From: SG8-41 sp035259205
GTDB taxonomy: Bacteria; Pseudomonadota; Gammaproteobacteria; Burkholderiales; SG8-41
Assembly: GCA_035259205.1 (NCBI GenBank)
Contig: DATFWO010000115.1
Coordinates: forward strand, 1 to 57,867
DNA length: 57,867 nucleotides
Reading direction: 5' to 3'
Part shown: positions 18,187 through 25,937 of the stretch, in pieces
Layout: each line of letters begins with the position of its first letter
Position numbering within the stretch: the first letter of the stretch is position 1
The notes under the pieces: generated by a model
What the model was told of the DNA's origin: nothing
Seen by the model: the letters and a program-made list of their open reading frames with translations, nothing else
The model's database searches: none
Position numbers and translations under genes: made by a program

Positions 18187-18560
18187 TCTATGGTATCGGC
18201 ATCGACGTGGTCGAGCCGCAGCGGGTCGCGCGTCTCGTGGAAAAATATGGGGAGCGCTTTGCCCGGCGCGTCCTCACGCCCGTCGAATGGCCGGGCTATC
18301 TCAAGTCCGTGAAGCCGGTCCTGTTTCTCGCCAATCGTTTTGCAGCCAAGGAAGCCTTTTCGAAGGCGATGGGCACCGGCTTTCGCTATCCCGTGACCTT
18401 GCAAAGCATCAGCGTGGTGCAGAATCCGGCCGGGAAGCCGAGCCTCGCATTCCATCCCAATCTCGAGCGCCTGGTCCGGAGCCAGGGCATCGTCGGCCAC
18501 CATCTGACGATCAGCGACGAGGTCAACCTCGCTTGCGCGTGCGTGGTGCTGGAGGCATGA
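18183..18560 (+). CDS. acpS: Holo-[acyl-carrier-protein] synthase
   Basis: A 125-residue phosphopantetheinyl transferase. It moves 4'-phosphopantetheine from CoA onto the serine of ACP, whose gene is in this window at 40259-40498. The magnesium-binding aspartate D8 (GIGIDVVE) and the FAAKEAFSKAMGTG motif are both present. It overlaps pdxJ by four bases and lies 13 bp before nagZ, the usual era-recO-pdxJ-acpS order. Confidence 0.95.
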   Translation: MIYGIGIDVVEPQRVARLVEKYGERFARRVLTPVEWPGYLKSVKPVLFLANRFAAKEAFSKAMGTGFRYPVTLQSISVVQNPAGKPSLAFHPNLERLVRSQGIVGHHLTISDEVNLACACVVLEA

Positions 18561-18573
18561 ACGACGAGGAGAT

Positions 18574-19638
18574 ATGAGCCGAAAATCCCTTCCTCTCGGT
18601 CCGCTAATGCTGGATGTGGCCGGAACCGCCCTGACGGACGAGGATCGCAAGCGCCTGATGCATCCGCTCGCGGGCGGCGTGATCCTGTTCGCGCGCAACT
18701 ACTCGTCGCCCGAGCAGCTCGTGCGGCTGACCGGTGAAATCCACGCCCAGCGAAATCCGGCATTGATCATCGCGGTAGACCAGGAGGGGGGGCGGGTTCA
18801 GCGCTTCCGCGAGGGGTTTACGGTCCTGCCGCCGATGCGCGCCCTGGGCCAGATATGGGATGGCAATGCCAACCAGGCGCGGCAGGTGGCGCAGGAGGTG
18901 GGTTTCGTCCTCGCTGCCGAATTGCTCGCACACGGCGTAGACCTCAGCCTTGCCCCGGTCCTGGACGTGGACCATGGCACCAGCAGCGTCATCGGTGACC
19001 GGGCGCTGCATTCCGACCCGCAGGCAATCGCGGAGCTCGGCCGCGCGATCGTGACGGGCTTCAAGCAGGCTGGTATGAGCGCGGTGGGGAAGCATTTTCC
19101 GGGGCACGGGCACGTGCGCGCCGACTCCCACCACGAGGTACCGCTCGATGACCGAACCTATGGCGCGATCGAGGCGGTCGATCTGCTTCCGTTCCGGCGG
19201 CTGATAGGCGCGGGGCTGGGCGGCGTCATGCCCGCCCACGTCATATACCCCCAGGTGGACAGCCTGCCTGCGGGATACTCGCAGGTGTGGCTCAAGCGCA
19301 TCCTGCGCGGGGAGCTCGGCTTCGGCGGCCTGATCTTCAGCGACGATCTGAGCATGGAAGGAGCGAGCGTTGCCGGAGGCATTATCGGCCGGGCCGAAGC
19401 GGCGCTTGCCGCCGGCTGCGACATGATACTCGTATGCAACGCGCCGGCAGCCGTGGACGAGCTGCTTGCGGGTTTGCACTATGCCGTGCCGCCGGTGGGC
19501 CTCGCGCGGCTCGCGCGCATCCACGGACGCAAGCGCGCCGTAAACATCGTGAAGCTGCGCGAGGATGCGCGCTACGCCAAGGCCGTGCACGCCATGGCTG
19601 GGATCGGAGCGCGGGACGGGGAGCTGCCTTTGACATGA
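18574..19638 (+). CDS. nagZ: Beta-N-acetylhexosaminidase NagZ
   Basis: A cytoplasmic family 3 glycoside hydrolase of 354 residues that releases N-acetylglucosamine from anhydro-muropeptides during peptidoglycan recycling. Signatures are VDQEGGRVQRF, the KHFPGHG loop with the conserved His-containing general acid/base region, and the nucleophile aspartate in FSDDLSMEG. The start ATG has GAGGAG-like bases upstream. Its stop overlaps the start of the CDF transporter by ATGA. Confidence 0.94.
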   Translation: MSRKSLPLGPLMLDVAGTALTDEDRKRLMHPLAGGVILFARNYSSPEQLVRLTGEIHAQRNPALIIAVDQEGGRVQRFREGFTVLPPMRALGQIWDGNANQARQVAQEVGFVLAAELLAHGVDLSLAPVLDVDHGTSSVIGDRALHSDPQAIAELGRAIVTGFKQAGMSAVGKHFPGHGHVRADSHHEVPLDDRTYGAIEAVDLLPFRRLIGAGLGGVMPAHVIYPQVDSLPAGYSQVWLKRILRGELGFGGLIFSDDLSMEGASVAGGIIGRAEAALAAGCDMILVCNAPAAVDELLAGLHYAVPPVGLARLARIHGRKRAVNIVKLREDARYAKAVHAMAGIGARDGELPLT

Positions 19639-20567
19639 GCGCGCATCACGATCACGCGCATCATGACCACGCGCACCACCGCGCCGTGGGGCGTGCCCTG
19701 GTCGCGGCGCTGGTCGTGACCCTGATCTACGCGGTGGTGGAGCTGGTGGGCGGGTTGTGGTCGGGCTCGCTCGCGCTCGTAAGCGACGCAGGCCACATGT
19801 TTTCGGACGCAGCGGCCCTGGCCGTCGCGGGAGTGGCGGCCTGGCTGGCGCGGCGCCCTCCCGGCCTCCGGCACTCATACGGCTGGCAGCGCGCGGAGGT
19901 GCTCGGCGCGCTCCTGAACAGCCTGTTCATGCTCGGCATCATCGTGCTGCTCGTCGCCGAGGCGGTGCAGCGGTTGCTCGCCCCGCGGCCGGTCATCGCC
20001 GGCGGCGTGATCGTAGTCGCGTTCGTCGGCCTAGTGATCAACGGTTTCGTGGCGCTGATCCTGTCGCGCGGGGAAGCGAACCTGAACATGCGGATGGCGC
20101 TCCTCCACGTGATCGGCGACCTGCTGAGCTCGCTCATGGCCGTGATTGCCGGCGCCGTAATCTATGTGACGGGCTGGCTGCCGATAGATCCGATACTTTC
20201 GATTGTGATTGCGGTGCTGATACTCGTTACGACGTTGCGACTGCTGCGAGATACGCTGCACGTGCTGATGGAAGGGGTGCCGCCGTCGATCGAGCTCGCC
20301 GAAATCGGCGGCGCGCTGGCAAGAATTCCGGGCGTCATCTCGGTGCACGACCTCCACGTCTGGACTCTCACCCCGGGGAAGGTCGCGCTATCGGCGCACG
20401 TCGAGCTCGAAGAGCTCGATCGCTGGCCGGAGATGCTGGATGCCTCGGAGCGCATGCTGCACGAGCGGTTCGCGATAGACCACATCACGCTGCAACCCGA
20501 GCGGCGGCGCAACATGAGGGTGCAGACGGCGGTGATCCGCCTTTGGCGAGGAAAGCTCGGACAATAG
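19635..20567 (+). CDS. Cation diffusion facilitator (zinc/cobalt-type efflux)
   Basis: A CDF family metal/proton antiporter of 310 residues. The N-terminus is His-rich (six His in the first 15 residues). Six predicted membrane spans follow, then a cytoplasmic C-terminal domain. The two transport-site motifs are visible: SDAGHMFSD in the second span and HVIGD in the fifth. The pattern fits the ZitB/CzcD group that exports zinc. It is translationally coupled to nagZ, although no functional link is obvious. The exact metal is inferred. Confidence 0.88.
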   Translation: MSAHHDHAHHDHAHHRAVGRALVAALVVTLIYAVVELVGGLWSGSLALVSDAGHMFSDAAALAVAGVAAWLARRPPGLRHSYGWQRAEVLGALLNSLFMLGIIVLLVAEAVQRLLAPRPVIAGGVIVVAFVGLVINGFVALILSRGEANLNMRMALLHVIGDLLSSLMAVIAGAVIYVTGWLPIDPILSIVIAVLILVTTLRLLRDTLHVLMEGVPPSIELAEIGGALARIPGVISVHDLHVWTLTPGKVALSAHVELEELDRWPEMLDASERMLHERFAIDHITLQPERRRNMRVQTAVIRLWRGKLGQ

Positions 20568-20615
20568 GATCTATTTCATAGGCCGGTTCGCCGCCAGCCG
20601 ACCGATACCAGAAAC

Positions 20616-21182
20616 CTATGCTCGCTCGATGTACTCGCCGGTGTCGGTGTTGACCTTGACCTTGACTCCCTCCGCGATGAATTGCGGAACCATCACCGTG
20701 ATGCCAGTGTCGGTCTTTGCAGGCTTGAACGAGCCGGTCGCGGTTCCGCCTCTCACATTGGGCTCGGTCTCGACCACGGTCAACGTCACCGTCGGCGGGA
20801 GCTGGATGCCGATCGGCCGGTCGTTGTGAAAATTCACCTGCACGTCGATGCTCGGAATCAGATACCCGGCCTGACCCTCGAGGAACTCCGCCGGGAGGCT
20901 GAGCTGCTCAAAGCTTTCCTTGTCCATGAATACGTAGCTGCCCGCCTCGCTGTACAGGTACTGCATGTCCCTCGATTCGACGATCGCGCGCTCGATCTTG
21001 TCCTCGGTGCGGATGCGCTCGTTCTTCTTGGTGCCCGATTCGATGTCCTTCATCTCGATCTGCATGAAGGCGCCGCCGCGTCCTCCCACGTGGACATGAT
21101 AGGACTTGAGCACGCGCCAAACGCGCTTTTCCCACTCGATGAGATTCCCCGCGCGGATCTCGGTTGCGGTTACCCTTGCCAT
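20616..21182 (-). CDS. efp: Elongation factor P (atypical, Arg at loop tip)
   Basis: EF-P of 188 residues, three-domain family length, that relieves ribosomes stalled on polyproline. The protein starts MARVTATEIRAGNLIE. The domain I loop normally carrying a modified residue reads HVGGRGGAF, so Arg35 is at the tip. The surrounding sequence (KNERIRTEDKIER, FMDKESFEQLSLP) looks like alphaproteobacterial-type EF-P rather than the SGRN-loop type usual in betaproteobacteria, in which Arg32 is rhamnosylated. Whether Arg35 is modified is unknown, and no modification enzyme gene is adjacent. It is divergent from the glycosylase gene across 50 bp. Confidence 0.93.
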   Translation of the reverse strand: MARVTATEIRAGNLIEWEKRVWRVLKSYHVHVGGRGGAFMQIEMKDIESGTKKNERIRTEDKIERAIVESRDMQYLYSEAGSYVFMDKESFEQLSLPAEFLEGQAGYLIPSIDVQVNFHNDRPIGIQLPPTVTLTVVETEPNVRGGTATGSFKPAKTDTGITVMVPQFIAEGVKVKVNTDTGEYIERA

Positions 21183-21232
21183 TGTTCTGCCCGTTAAAAA
21201 AGGGCGAAGTTTACACCAACGGAACCCGATCG

Positions 21233-21934
21233 ATGCCGGTTTTTTCGATTGCCTGCCGTCTGTGCCCGCGCCTGGCACGCCATCTCGACCGCGTGCGGAC
21301 GGGATATCCGGCCTATTACGCGCTGCCGGTGCCGTCGTTCGGGGTACGGCGGCCGCAGCTCCTGATTGTCGGGCTGGCGCCCGGCCTCCACGGGGCCAAT
21401 CGCACCGGCCGCCCGTTTACCGGCGATGCCGCAGGAATCCTGCTTTACGAGACATTGCACCGTTTCGGCCTGGCCGACCGCGCCAGATCCGCCGAGGCGA
21501 GCGATGGTCTCCAGCTGCGGTATTGCCGCGTCACCAACGCAGTAAAGTGCCTGCCGCCCGAGAACAAGCCCACCCCGGCGGAAATCCGCCGCTGCAACCC
21601 CTACCTGGGCGACGAGATAGCGGCGCTGGCAGATGGCGCTGCGATCCTTGCGCTCGGGGTCGTCGCACACGGCGCGGTACTCATGGCCCTGGGGATCAGG
21701 CGCTCCGCCTGCGTATTCCGTCACGGCGCACGCCACGAGCTGCCGCGGGGGCTCGTGCTCTACGATAGCTATCACTGCAGTCGCTATAATACTCAGACGG
21801 GACGCCTTACTCCTCAAATGTTCCGGAGCGTGTTTGCCGCCATTGTCGAGCACCTCTCATCCGATATTCGCGCTGAGCACCGCGCTGTCAGCCGCAAGCG
21901 GCGGGTCACGCGCCCGACGGCAGGCGGCAGATAA
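21233..21934 (+). CDS. Uracil-DNA glycosylase, family 5 (UdgB-like)
   Basis: A 233-residue base-excision repair enzyme. Motif 1 (GLAPGLHGANRTGRPFTGD) is diagnostic of family 5 UDG, in which the water-activating residue of classical UDG is missing. The C-terminal motif SYHCSRYNTQTGRLT corresponds to the HPSxxN..TGRLT motif. Cysteines in the N-terminal part (CRLCPR) and later (KCLPPENKP) fit the iron-sulfur ligands of this family. The start ATG 21233 gives MPVFSIACRLCPRL. It is followed 24 bp later by uvrC, making a repair gene pair. Confidence 0.9.
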   Translation: MPVFSIACRLCPRLARHLDRVRTGYPAYYALPVPSFGVRRPQLLIVGLAPGLHGANRTGRPFTGDAAGILLYETLHRFGLADRARSAEASDGLQLRYCRVTNAVKCLPPENKPTPAEIRRCNPYLGDEIAALADGAAILALGVVAHGAVLMALGIRRSACVFRHGARHELPRGLVLYDSYHCSRYNTQTGRLTPQMFRSVFAAIVEHLSSDIRAEHRAVSRKRRVTRPTAGGR

Positions 21935-21958
21935 CTGAGCGCCATCGCCGGCAGCTCT

Positions 21959-23884
21959 GTGTTCAATCCTGCAGAAATCATTTCCGGGCTGCCCCACATG
22001 CCCGGTGTCTACCGCATGCTGAACCAGCGCGGGGAAGTGCTCTATGTCGGGAAGGCGCTCGACCTGCGCAAGCGCGTAGCTTCCTATTTCCAGAAGCAGC
22101 TGGGCGTATCACCGCGCATCGAGCTCATGCTGGCTCAGGTGGCCGCGATCGAGACCACGGTGACGCGCTCGGAAGCCGAGGCTTTGCTGCTCGAAAACAA
22201 TCTGATCAAATCGCTGGTCCCGCGCTACAACATACTCTTCAGGGACGATAAGTCGTATCCCTACCTGGAGGTGAGCGGACACCGCTACCCGCGCCTTGGT
22301 TTTCACCGTGGGGTGCTGGACCCGCGAAATCGATACTTCGGTCCGTTTCCCAGCGCGGGGGCGGTGCGGGAGAGCATACAGCTGATGCAGAAAGTCTTCC
22401 GGATTCGCACTTGCGAGGACACGGTGTTCGCGAACCGCTCGCGCCCTTGTCTGCTGCATCAGATCAAGCGCTGCACCGCCCCGTGCGTCGGCCTGGTCGG
22501 GGACGCTGATTACATGGAAGACGTGAAGAGCGCCGAGCTGTTCCTGTCGGGACGGGAAGATGAAGTCGTCGAGCGCCTGGTCGCCCGCATGGAAAGCGCG
22601 GCGGAGCGCATGCAGTACGAAGAGGCGGCGCTCTACCGCGATCAGATCGCCGCGCTGCGCAAGGTGCGGGAGAAACAGTTCATCAGCGGGCACGGCAACG
22701 ACGCGGACATCATCGCGGCCGGCCGTGCAACGGGCGTCGTATGCGTCAATCTCGTGATGGTGCGGGGCGGGCATCACCTCGGGGACCGGAACTTTTTTCC
22801 GCGCAATGCCGAGGATGCCGCGCCGGAACAGGTGCTCGAGGCTTTCGTTCTGCAGCATTACCTGCAGCACGGCATCCCGTCGCATATCGTCGTAGACGCG
22901 AAGCTTGAGACGGAGCCTCTTGAGCAGCTGCTCGGCGAGCGCGCGGGGCATCGCACGCAGATCATCACTCACCCGACGGGCGCGCGGCGCGCGTGGCTCG
23001 AGATGGCGCGGCAAAACGCCCAGTTCGGGGCCGAGCAGAAGCTGGGACTGCAGGCAACGCAGGAAGCGCGACTCGTGGCACTGCACCAGGCGCTGGACCT
23101 TCCCGATACCGTGCAGCGCATCGAGTGCTTCGATATCAGCCATACGATGGGCGAGGCGACCGTGGCGTCGTGCGTGGTCTACGACCGTTCGGCATTCCAG
23201 AAAGGCGAGTATCGGCGCTACAACATTGCGATAAAAACGGACGACAAGTCGCCGTTTATCGCCGGCGCGATGGAGCGGACGCAGCAGGGCGCCGCTCATC
23301 GCACCGCAGCCGACGAATCGACAGACATCGGCTATGGCGGGCCTTCGATCCCCTCCGCCGGAATCGAACCCGGTGACGACTACGCCGCGATGAAGGAGGT
23401 GTTGACGCGGCGCTACCGCAAGATAGTGGGAGGCGAAGGCAAGGTGCCGGACCTCGTGCTGATCGACGGCGGCAAGGGGCAGCTCGGCGTGGCGCGCGAG
23501 GTATTCGCCGATATCGGGCTTACGGACGTCGCGCTGATCGCCGTCGCCAAAGGCGAGGAGCGCAAGCCCGGCCTCGAGCAGCTGCTGCCGCTGAACAAGG
23601 AGCCGGTGATCCTGCCCAAGGACCACCCGGCGCTGCACCTCATACAGCAGATCCGGGACGAGGCGCATCGCTTTGCGATCCAGGGTCATCGCGCACGGCG
23701 CAGCAAGACGCGCTCGACGTCGACCTTGGAAGAGATCGCCGGCATCGGCGCCAAGCGCCGCCGGAAGCTGCTCGCGCGCTTTGGCGGGCTGCGCGGGCTG
23801 CTCGCCGCGAGCGTGGACGAGCTTGCCCAGGTGGAGGGCGTGAGCCGCGCACTCGCCGAGCGGATCTATCACGAGCTTCATTAA
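21959..23884 (+). CDS. uvrC: UvrABC excinuclease subunit C
   Basis: A 641-residue nucleotide excision repair nuclease. The N-terminal GIY-YIG domain (GVYRML..LYVGKA, about 16-35) makes the 3' incision. A UvrB-binding UVR motif lies at about 205-240. The RNase H-like 5' nuclease domain is marked by ECFDISHTMGE and VLIDGGKGQL, and helix-hairpin-helix motifs end the protein. The start is GTG 21959 (MFNPAEIISGLPHMPGVY). The other subunit encoded in this window, uvrB, is at 52911-54980. A repeat-containing spacer separates uvrC from pgsA. Confidence 0.96.
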   Translation: MFNPAEIISGLPHMPGVYRMLNQRGEVLYVGKALDLRKRVASYFQKQLGVSPRIELMLAQVAAIETTVTRSEAEALLLENNLIKSLVPRYNILFRDDKSYPYLEVSGHRYPRLGFHRGVLDPRNRYFGPFPSAGAVRESIQLMQKVFRIRTCEDTVFANRSRPCLLHQIKRCTAPCVGLVGDADYMEDVKSAELFLSGREDEVVERLVARMESAAERMQYEEAALYRDQIAALRKVREKQFISGHGNDADIIAAGRATGVVCVNLVMVRGGHHLGDRNFFPRNAEDAAPEQVLEAFVLQHYLQHGIPSHIVVDAKLETEPLEQLLGERAGHRTQIITHPTGARRAWLEMARQNAQFGAEQKLGLQATQEARLVALHQALDLPDTVQRIECFDISHTMGEATVASCVVYDRSAFQKGEYRRYNIAIKTDDKSPFIAGAMERTQQGAAHRTAADESTDIGYGGPSIPSAGIEPGDDYAAMKEVLTRRYRKIVGGEGKVPDLVLIDGGKGQLGVAREVFADIGLTDVALIAVAKGEERKPGLEQLLPLNKEPVILPKDHPALHLIQQIRDEAHRFAIQGHRARRSKTRSTSTLEEIAGIGAKRRRKLLARFGGLRGLLAASVDELAQVEGVSRALAERIYHELH

Positions 23885-23896
23885 ATGGAGCTGACT

Positions 23897-23970
23897 GAAC
23901 AGTGAACGGTGAAAGTAACGTGATTGCCACAATGCCGCCGATCAGCGATTCCTGTTCACTGTTCACCGTT
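23897..23970. repeat. Inverted GTGAAC-rich repeat between uvrC and pgsA
   Basis: Bases 23897-23913 (GAACAGTGAACGGTGAA) face 23953-23970 (TGTTCACTGTTCACCGTT), so the two arms can pair with a register shift or G-U wobble. It belongs to the same family as the repeats at 6374-6510 and 56355-56415. Confidence 0.65.
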
Positions 23971-23987
23971 TGCAGCTAAGATAGGCG

Positions 23988-24560
23988 ATGCCCCTCAACC
24001 TGCCGAACCTGCTCACGTGGATGCGGATCATCCTGATCCCGCTCTTCGTGGGCATTTTCTATTTCGAGAAGAGCTGGGTGTCGGGCACCAACCAGAACCT
24101 CGTCGCCACAGTCGTTTTCACCGCGGCGGCGCTCACCGACTGGCTCGACGGATGGCTCGCGCGCAAGCTCAACCAGACTTCCGCTTTCGGCGAGTTCCTG
24201 GATCCGGTCGCAGACAAGCTGATGGTGGCCGCGGCGCTGATCATACTGGTCCAGCTCGAGCGGCTTGATGCCTTTATCGCCCTCATCATCGTCGGGCGCG
24301 AGATCACGATTTCGGCGCTGCGCGAGTGGATGGCGAAAATCGGCGCGGCGCGCAGCGTTGCCGTGTCGCTCCTGGGCAAGATCAAGACCGTCTCGCAGAT
24401 GCTGGCCATACCGTTGCTGCTCTACCACGACCGGATCGGCGCCTTCGACCCGCAGGTGCTGGGCACCTGGCTCATCTGGATCGCGGCGATCCTCACTCTC
24501 GCGTCGATGGCGTACTACCTCAAGGTGGCGCTGCCGCTCGCGTGGCGGGAAGTTGCCTGA
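23988..24560 (+). CDS. pgsA: CDP-diacylglycerol--glycerol-3-phosphate 3-phosphatidyltransferase
   Basis: A 190-residue inner-membrane enzyme making phosphatidylglycerol phosphate. It has several hydrophobic spans and the complete CDP-alcohol phosphotransferase motif D-G-x2-A-R-x8-G-x3-D-x3-D in DWLDGWLARKL through GEFLDPVADK (about 50-75). The gene follows uvrC, as in many proteobacteria. The promoter of the downstream tRNA-Gly overlaps its last codons. Confidence 0.95.
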   Translation: MPLNLPNLLTWMRIILIPLFVGIFYFEKSWVSGTNQNLVATVVFTAAALTDWLDGWLARKLNQTSAFGEFLDPVADKLMVAAALIILVQLERLDAFIALIIVGREITISALREWMAKIGAARSVAVSLLGKIKTVSQMLAIPLLLYHDRIGAFDPQVLGTWLIWIAAILTLASMAYYLKVALPLAWREVA

Positions 24561-24582
24561 TTGGGCGGCGCTGGCCTATAAT
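24553..24582 (+). promoter_or_regulatory. Sigma-70 promoter for tRNA-Gly
   Basis: TTGCCT at 24553-24558 and a perfect TATAAT at 24577-24582 are 18 bp apart and end 14 bp before the mature tRNA-Gly 5' end. The -35 overlaps the pgsA stop codon. Confidence 0.7.
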
Positions 24583-24596
24583 TTTTGGCGGAACAC

Positions 24597-24672
24597 GCGG
24601 GAATAGCTCAGTTGGTAGAGCGCAACCTTGCCAAGGTTGAGGTCGCGAGTTCGAGACTCGTTTCCCGCTCCA
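24597..24672 (+). tRNA. tRNA-Gly (GCC)
   Basis: A 76-base cloverleaf with encoded CCA. The acceptor GCGGGAA pairs with TTCCCGC, the D arm is GCTC/GAGC, the anticodon loop is TTGCCAA (anticodon GCC), and the T arm is GCGAG-TTCGAGA-CTCGT. It reads glycine GGC and GGU codons. Confidence 0.97.
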
Positions 24673-24680
24673 GAATTTCA

Positions 24681-24714
24681 GGGAAAGTGGACCGGTCGGC
24701 CACTTTCCCTTTTT
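24681..24714 (+). terminator. Intrinsic terminator between tRNA-Gly and tRNA-Cys
   Basis: Perfect 10-bp stem GGGAAAGTGG (24681-24690) with CCACTTTCCC (24700-24709) and a 9-base loop, followed by TTTTT. It lies 8 bases after tRNA-Gly and 13 bases before tRNA-Cys. Confidence 0.85.
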
Positions 24715-24727
24715 GCTTTCCAGTTTT

Positions 24728-24801
24728 GGCGGGGTGGCAGAGTGGTCATGCAGCGGCCTGCAAAGCCGTGTACGCCGGTTCGATTCCGACCCCCGCCTCC
24801 A
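24728..24801 (+). tRNA. tRNA-Cys (GCA)
   Basis: A 74-base cloverleaf with encoded CCA. The acceptor GGCGGGG pairs with CCCCGCC, the anticodon loop is CTGCAAA (anticodon GCA), and the T loop is TTCGATT. No promoter is visible in the short space after the preceding terminator, so expression may depend on readthrough from tRNA-Gly. Confidence 0.96.
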
Positions 24802-24814
24802 AATTCAAGAGAAT

Positions 24815-24844
24815 GTGACGACTGACGAAGTGACGGCTGACGAC
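24815..24844 (+). repeat. Tandem 15-bp repeat downstream of tRNA-Cys
   Basis: GTGACGACTGACGAA (24815-24829) is followed directly by GTGACGGCTGACGAC (24830-24844), 13 of 15 bases identical. It lies 13 bases beyond the tRNA CCA end. Confidence 0.6.
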
Positions 24845-24850
24845 ACCGTG

Positions 24851-24895
24851 AAAATAAACGGCCCGGCGCCGCGCGCGCGCGGCGGACCGGGCCGT
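24851..24895 (-). terminator. GC-rich minus-strand terminator
   Basis: Arms 24858-24866 and 24887-24895 (ACGGCCCGG and its complement) are perfect over 9 bp and enclose a CG-alternating stretch that can extend the stem. Read on the minus strand, the hairpin is followed by GTTTATTTT. It probably ends transcription of the minus-strand gene at 25091, or insulates the tRNA unit. Confidence 0.65.
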
Positions 24896-25048
24896 GCAAC
24901 CAATGCGGCTCTTTCGAGTTGCAATGCGTTGCGTCAGTAGGACACGAAGTCGGGCGGAGAGTGCCTAGAGTTTTCGATCGATGCCAGGTAGATTTCCGAC
25001 GACACCGCGCCGGTACGGAACCATCGAGAAAGCGTCGTCACGAATGTC

Positions 25049-25082
25049 GATCCGGGCCCGCCACTGCGGGCGCGCCCGGATC
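25049..25082. other. 9-bp inverted repeat just downstream of the minus-strand gene
   Basis: GATCCGGGC (25049-25057) and GCCCGGATC (25074-25082) are exact complements with inner CCCGC/GCGGG pairing, 8 bases past the stop of the gene at 25091. No T-tract follows on either strand. It may be a first, weaker terminator or an mRNA-stabilising stem. Confidence 0.5.
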
Positions 25083-25090
25083 ATCGAAGA

Positions 25091-25471
25091 CTAGCCGCGG
25101 TAGGGATTGTCAGGATGCTGATCGCGGCGATTGGGTATGCCGTCGCCATCCCTGTCCCAGCGCGGGGGCTGGTAGTGCCAGCGACCCTCACGCTCGACCC
25201 ACTCGGGAGCACGGTAGGCATAGCCGGGGCGCGCGCGCTCCCAGTGGCCGCCGACCCACATGTGACGGTGGCCGTTCCAGCGCCAGTATCCGGGCGACCA
25301 CACATAGCCGCGGCGCGGTGCCGGCGCGGGCTCGTAGCGAGGCGGTGGCGGGCCGAAATCGAGCTGAACATCGACGGAACTCGCGGCCGCACTCGGAAGC
25401 GGAGTCGCCACGGACACTATCGTTCCAGCTGCAAGCAATGCGGACACAAGAATCTTCCTCGCAAGCATCAT
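25091..25471 (-). CDS. Small secreted YXWXXGYW-repeat protein with acidic DxDGD tail
   Basis: A 126-residue exported protein. The signal peptide (about 1-30) ends near PSAAAS. A Pro-rich segment, then aromatic/Gly repeats (YVWSPGYWRWNG, MWVGGHWERARP, YAYRAPEWVER) of the YXWXXGYW type follow. A C-terminal DRDGDGIPNRRDQHP resembles a calcium-binding thrombospondin type-3 or EF-hand loop. Two adjacent ATGs (25471 and 25468) are possible; GGAGG lies four and seven bases upstream, favouring the second by spacing. The role is unknown; related proteins are periplasmic or surface-exposed. It stands alone, with terminators on its 3' side. Confidence 0.7.
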   Translation of the reverse strand: MMLARKILVSALLAAGTIVSVATPLPSAAASSVDVQLDFGPPPPRYEPAPAPRRGYVWSPGYWRWNGHRHMWVGGHWERARPGYAYRAPEWVEREGRWHYQPPRWDRDGDGIPNRRDQHPDNPYRG

Positions 25472-25937
25472 CTGTCCTCCTACATGGTCATTGAAAAAGA
25501 TCTGCGCATGATTCAGCGAGTAGGCGCATCCACGCACCTCGCTTCGCTGTCTGTTGGACTCCGAGTCGCTATAAGGCGTTCTGCGTCTACATGTGACGTC
25601 TTCCACACCAGCAAGCAATGAGCGTGCGCAGCACGCAATGACGCTGTCGCTGTGCGTGAAGTGGATGTAGTGAAGCAGTGACGGGAAGGGTAGTCTGGTG
25701 CGGACAGCGCTGCGCCGTTTCTGGCGCTTCATCGCTCTTCGTGTGGAGCGCGATAATCGAGCGGCGTGGAAGGTCATTCCAATGGCATAGTCTCACCTCG
25801 GCACAGTTTAGAACCTATTCAGGTTCCAACCGAGGGGGTGACGACCGGCGATCAAGGGGCTCAGGTCGATCGAGCTCTATTAGTCGGTCGACTTTGTTTT
25901 GCCATTCAACCCCGCCAGCGGGTATTCTCCGTAAACT
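25472..25937. other. 466-bp gene-poor region upstream of cupin gene
   Basis: No convincing coding sequence; the short open frames here lack conserved features. Visible structure: a perfect hairpin GCGTGC/GCACGC at 25622-25636, and an operator-like palindrome GAACCT-N4-AGGTTC at 25811-25826, 112 bp before the cupin start. It should contain the divergent promoters of the secreted-protein gene and the cupin gene. Confidence 0.5.
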
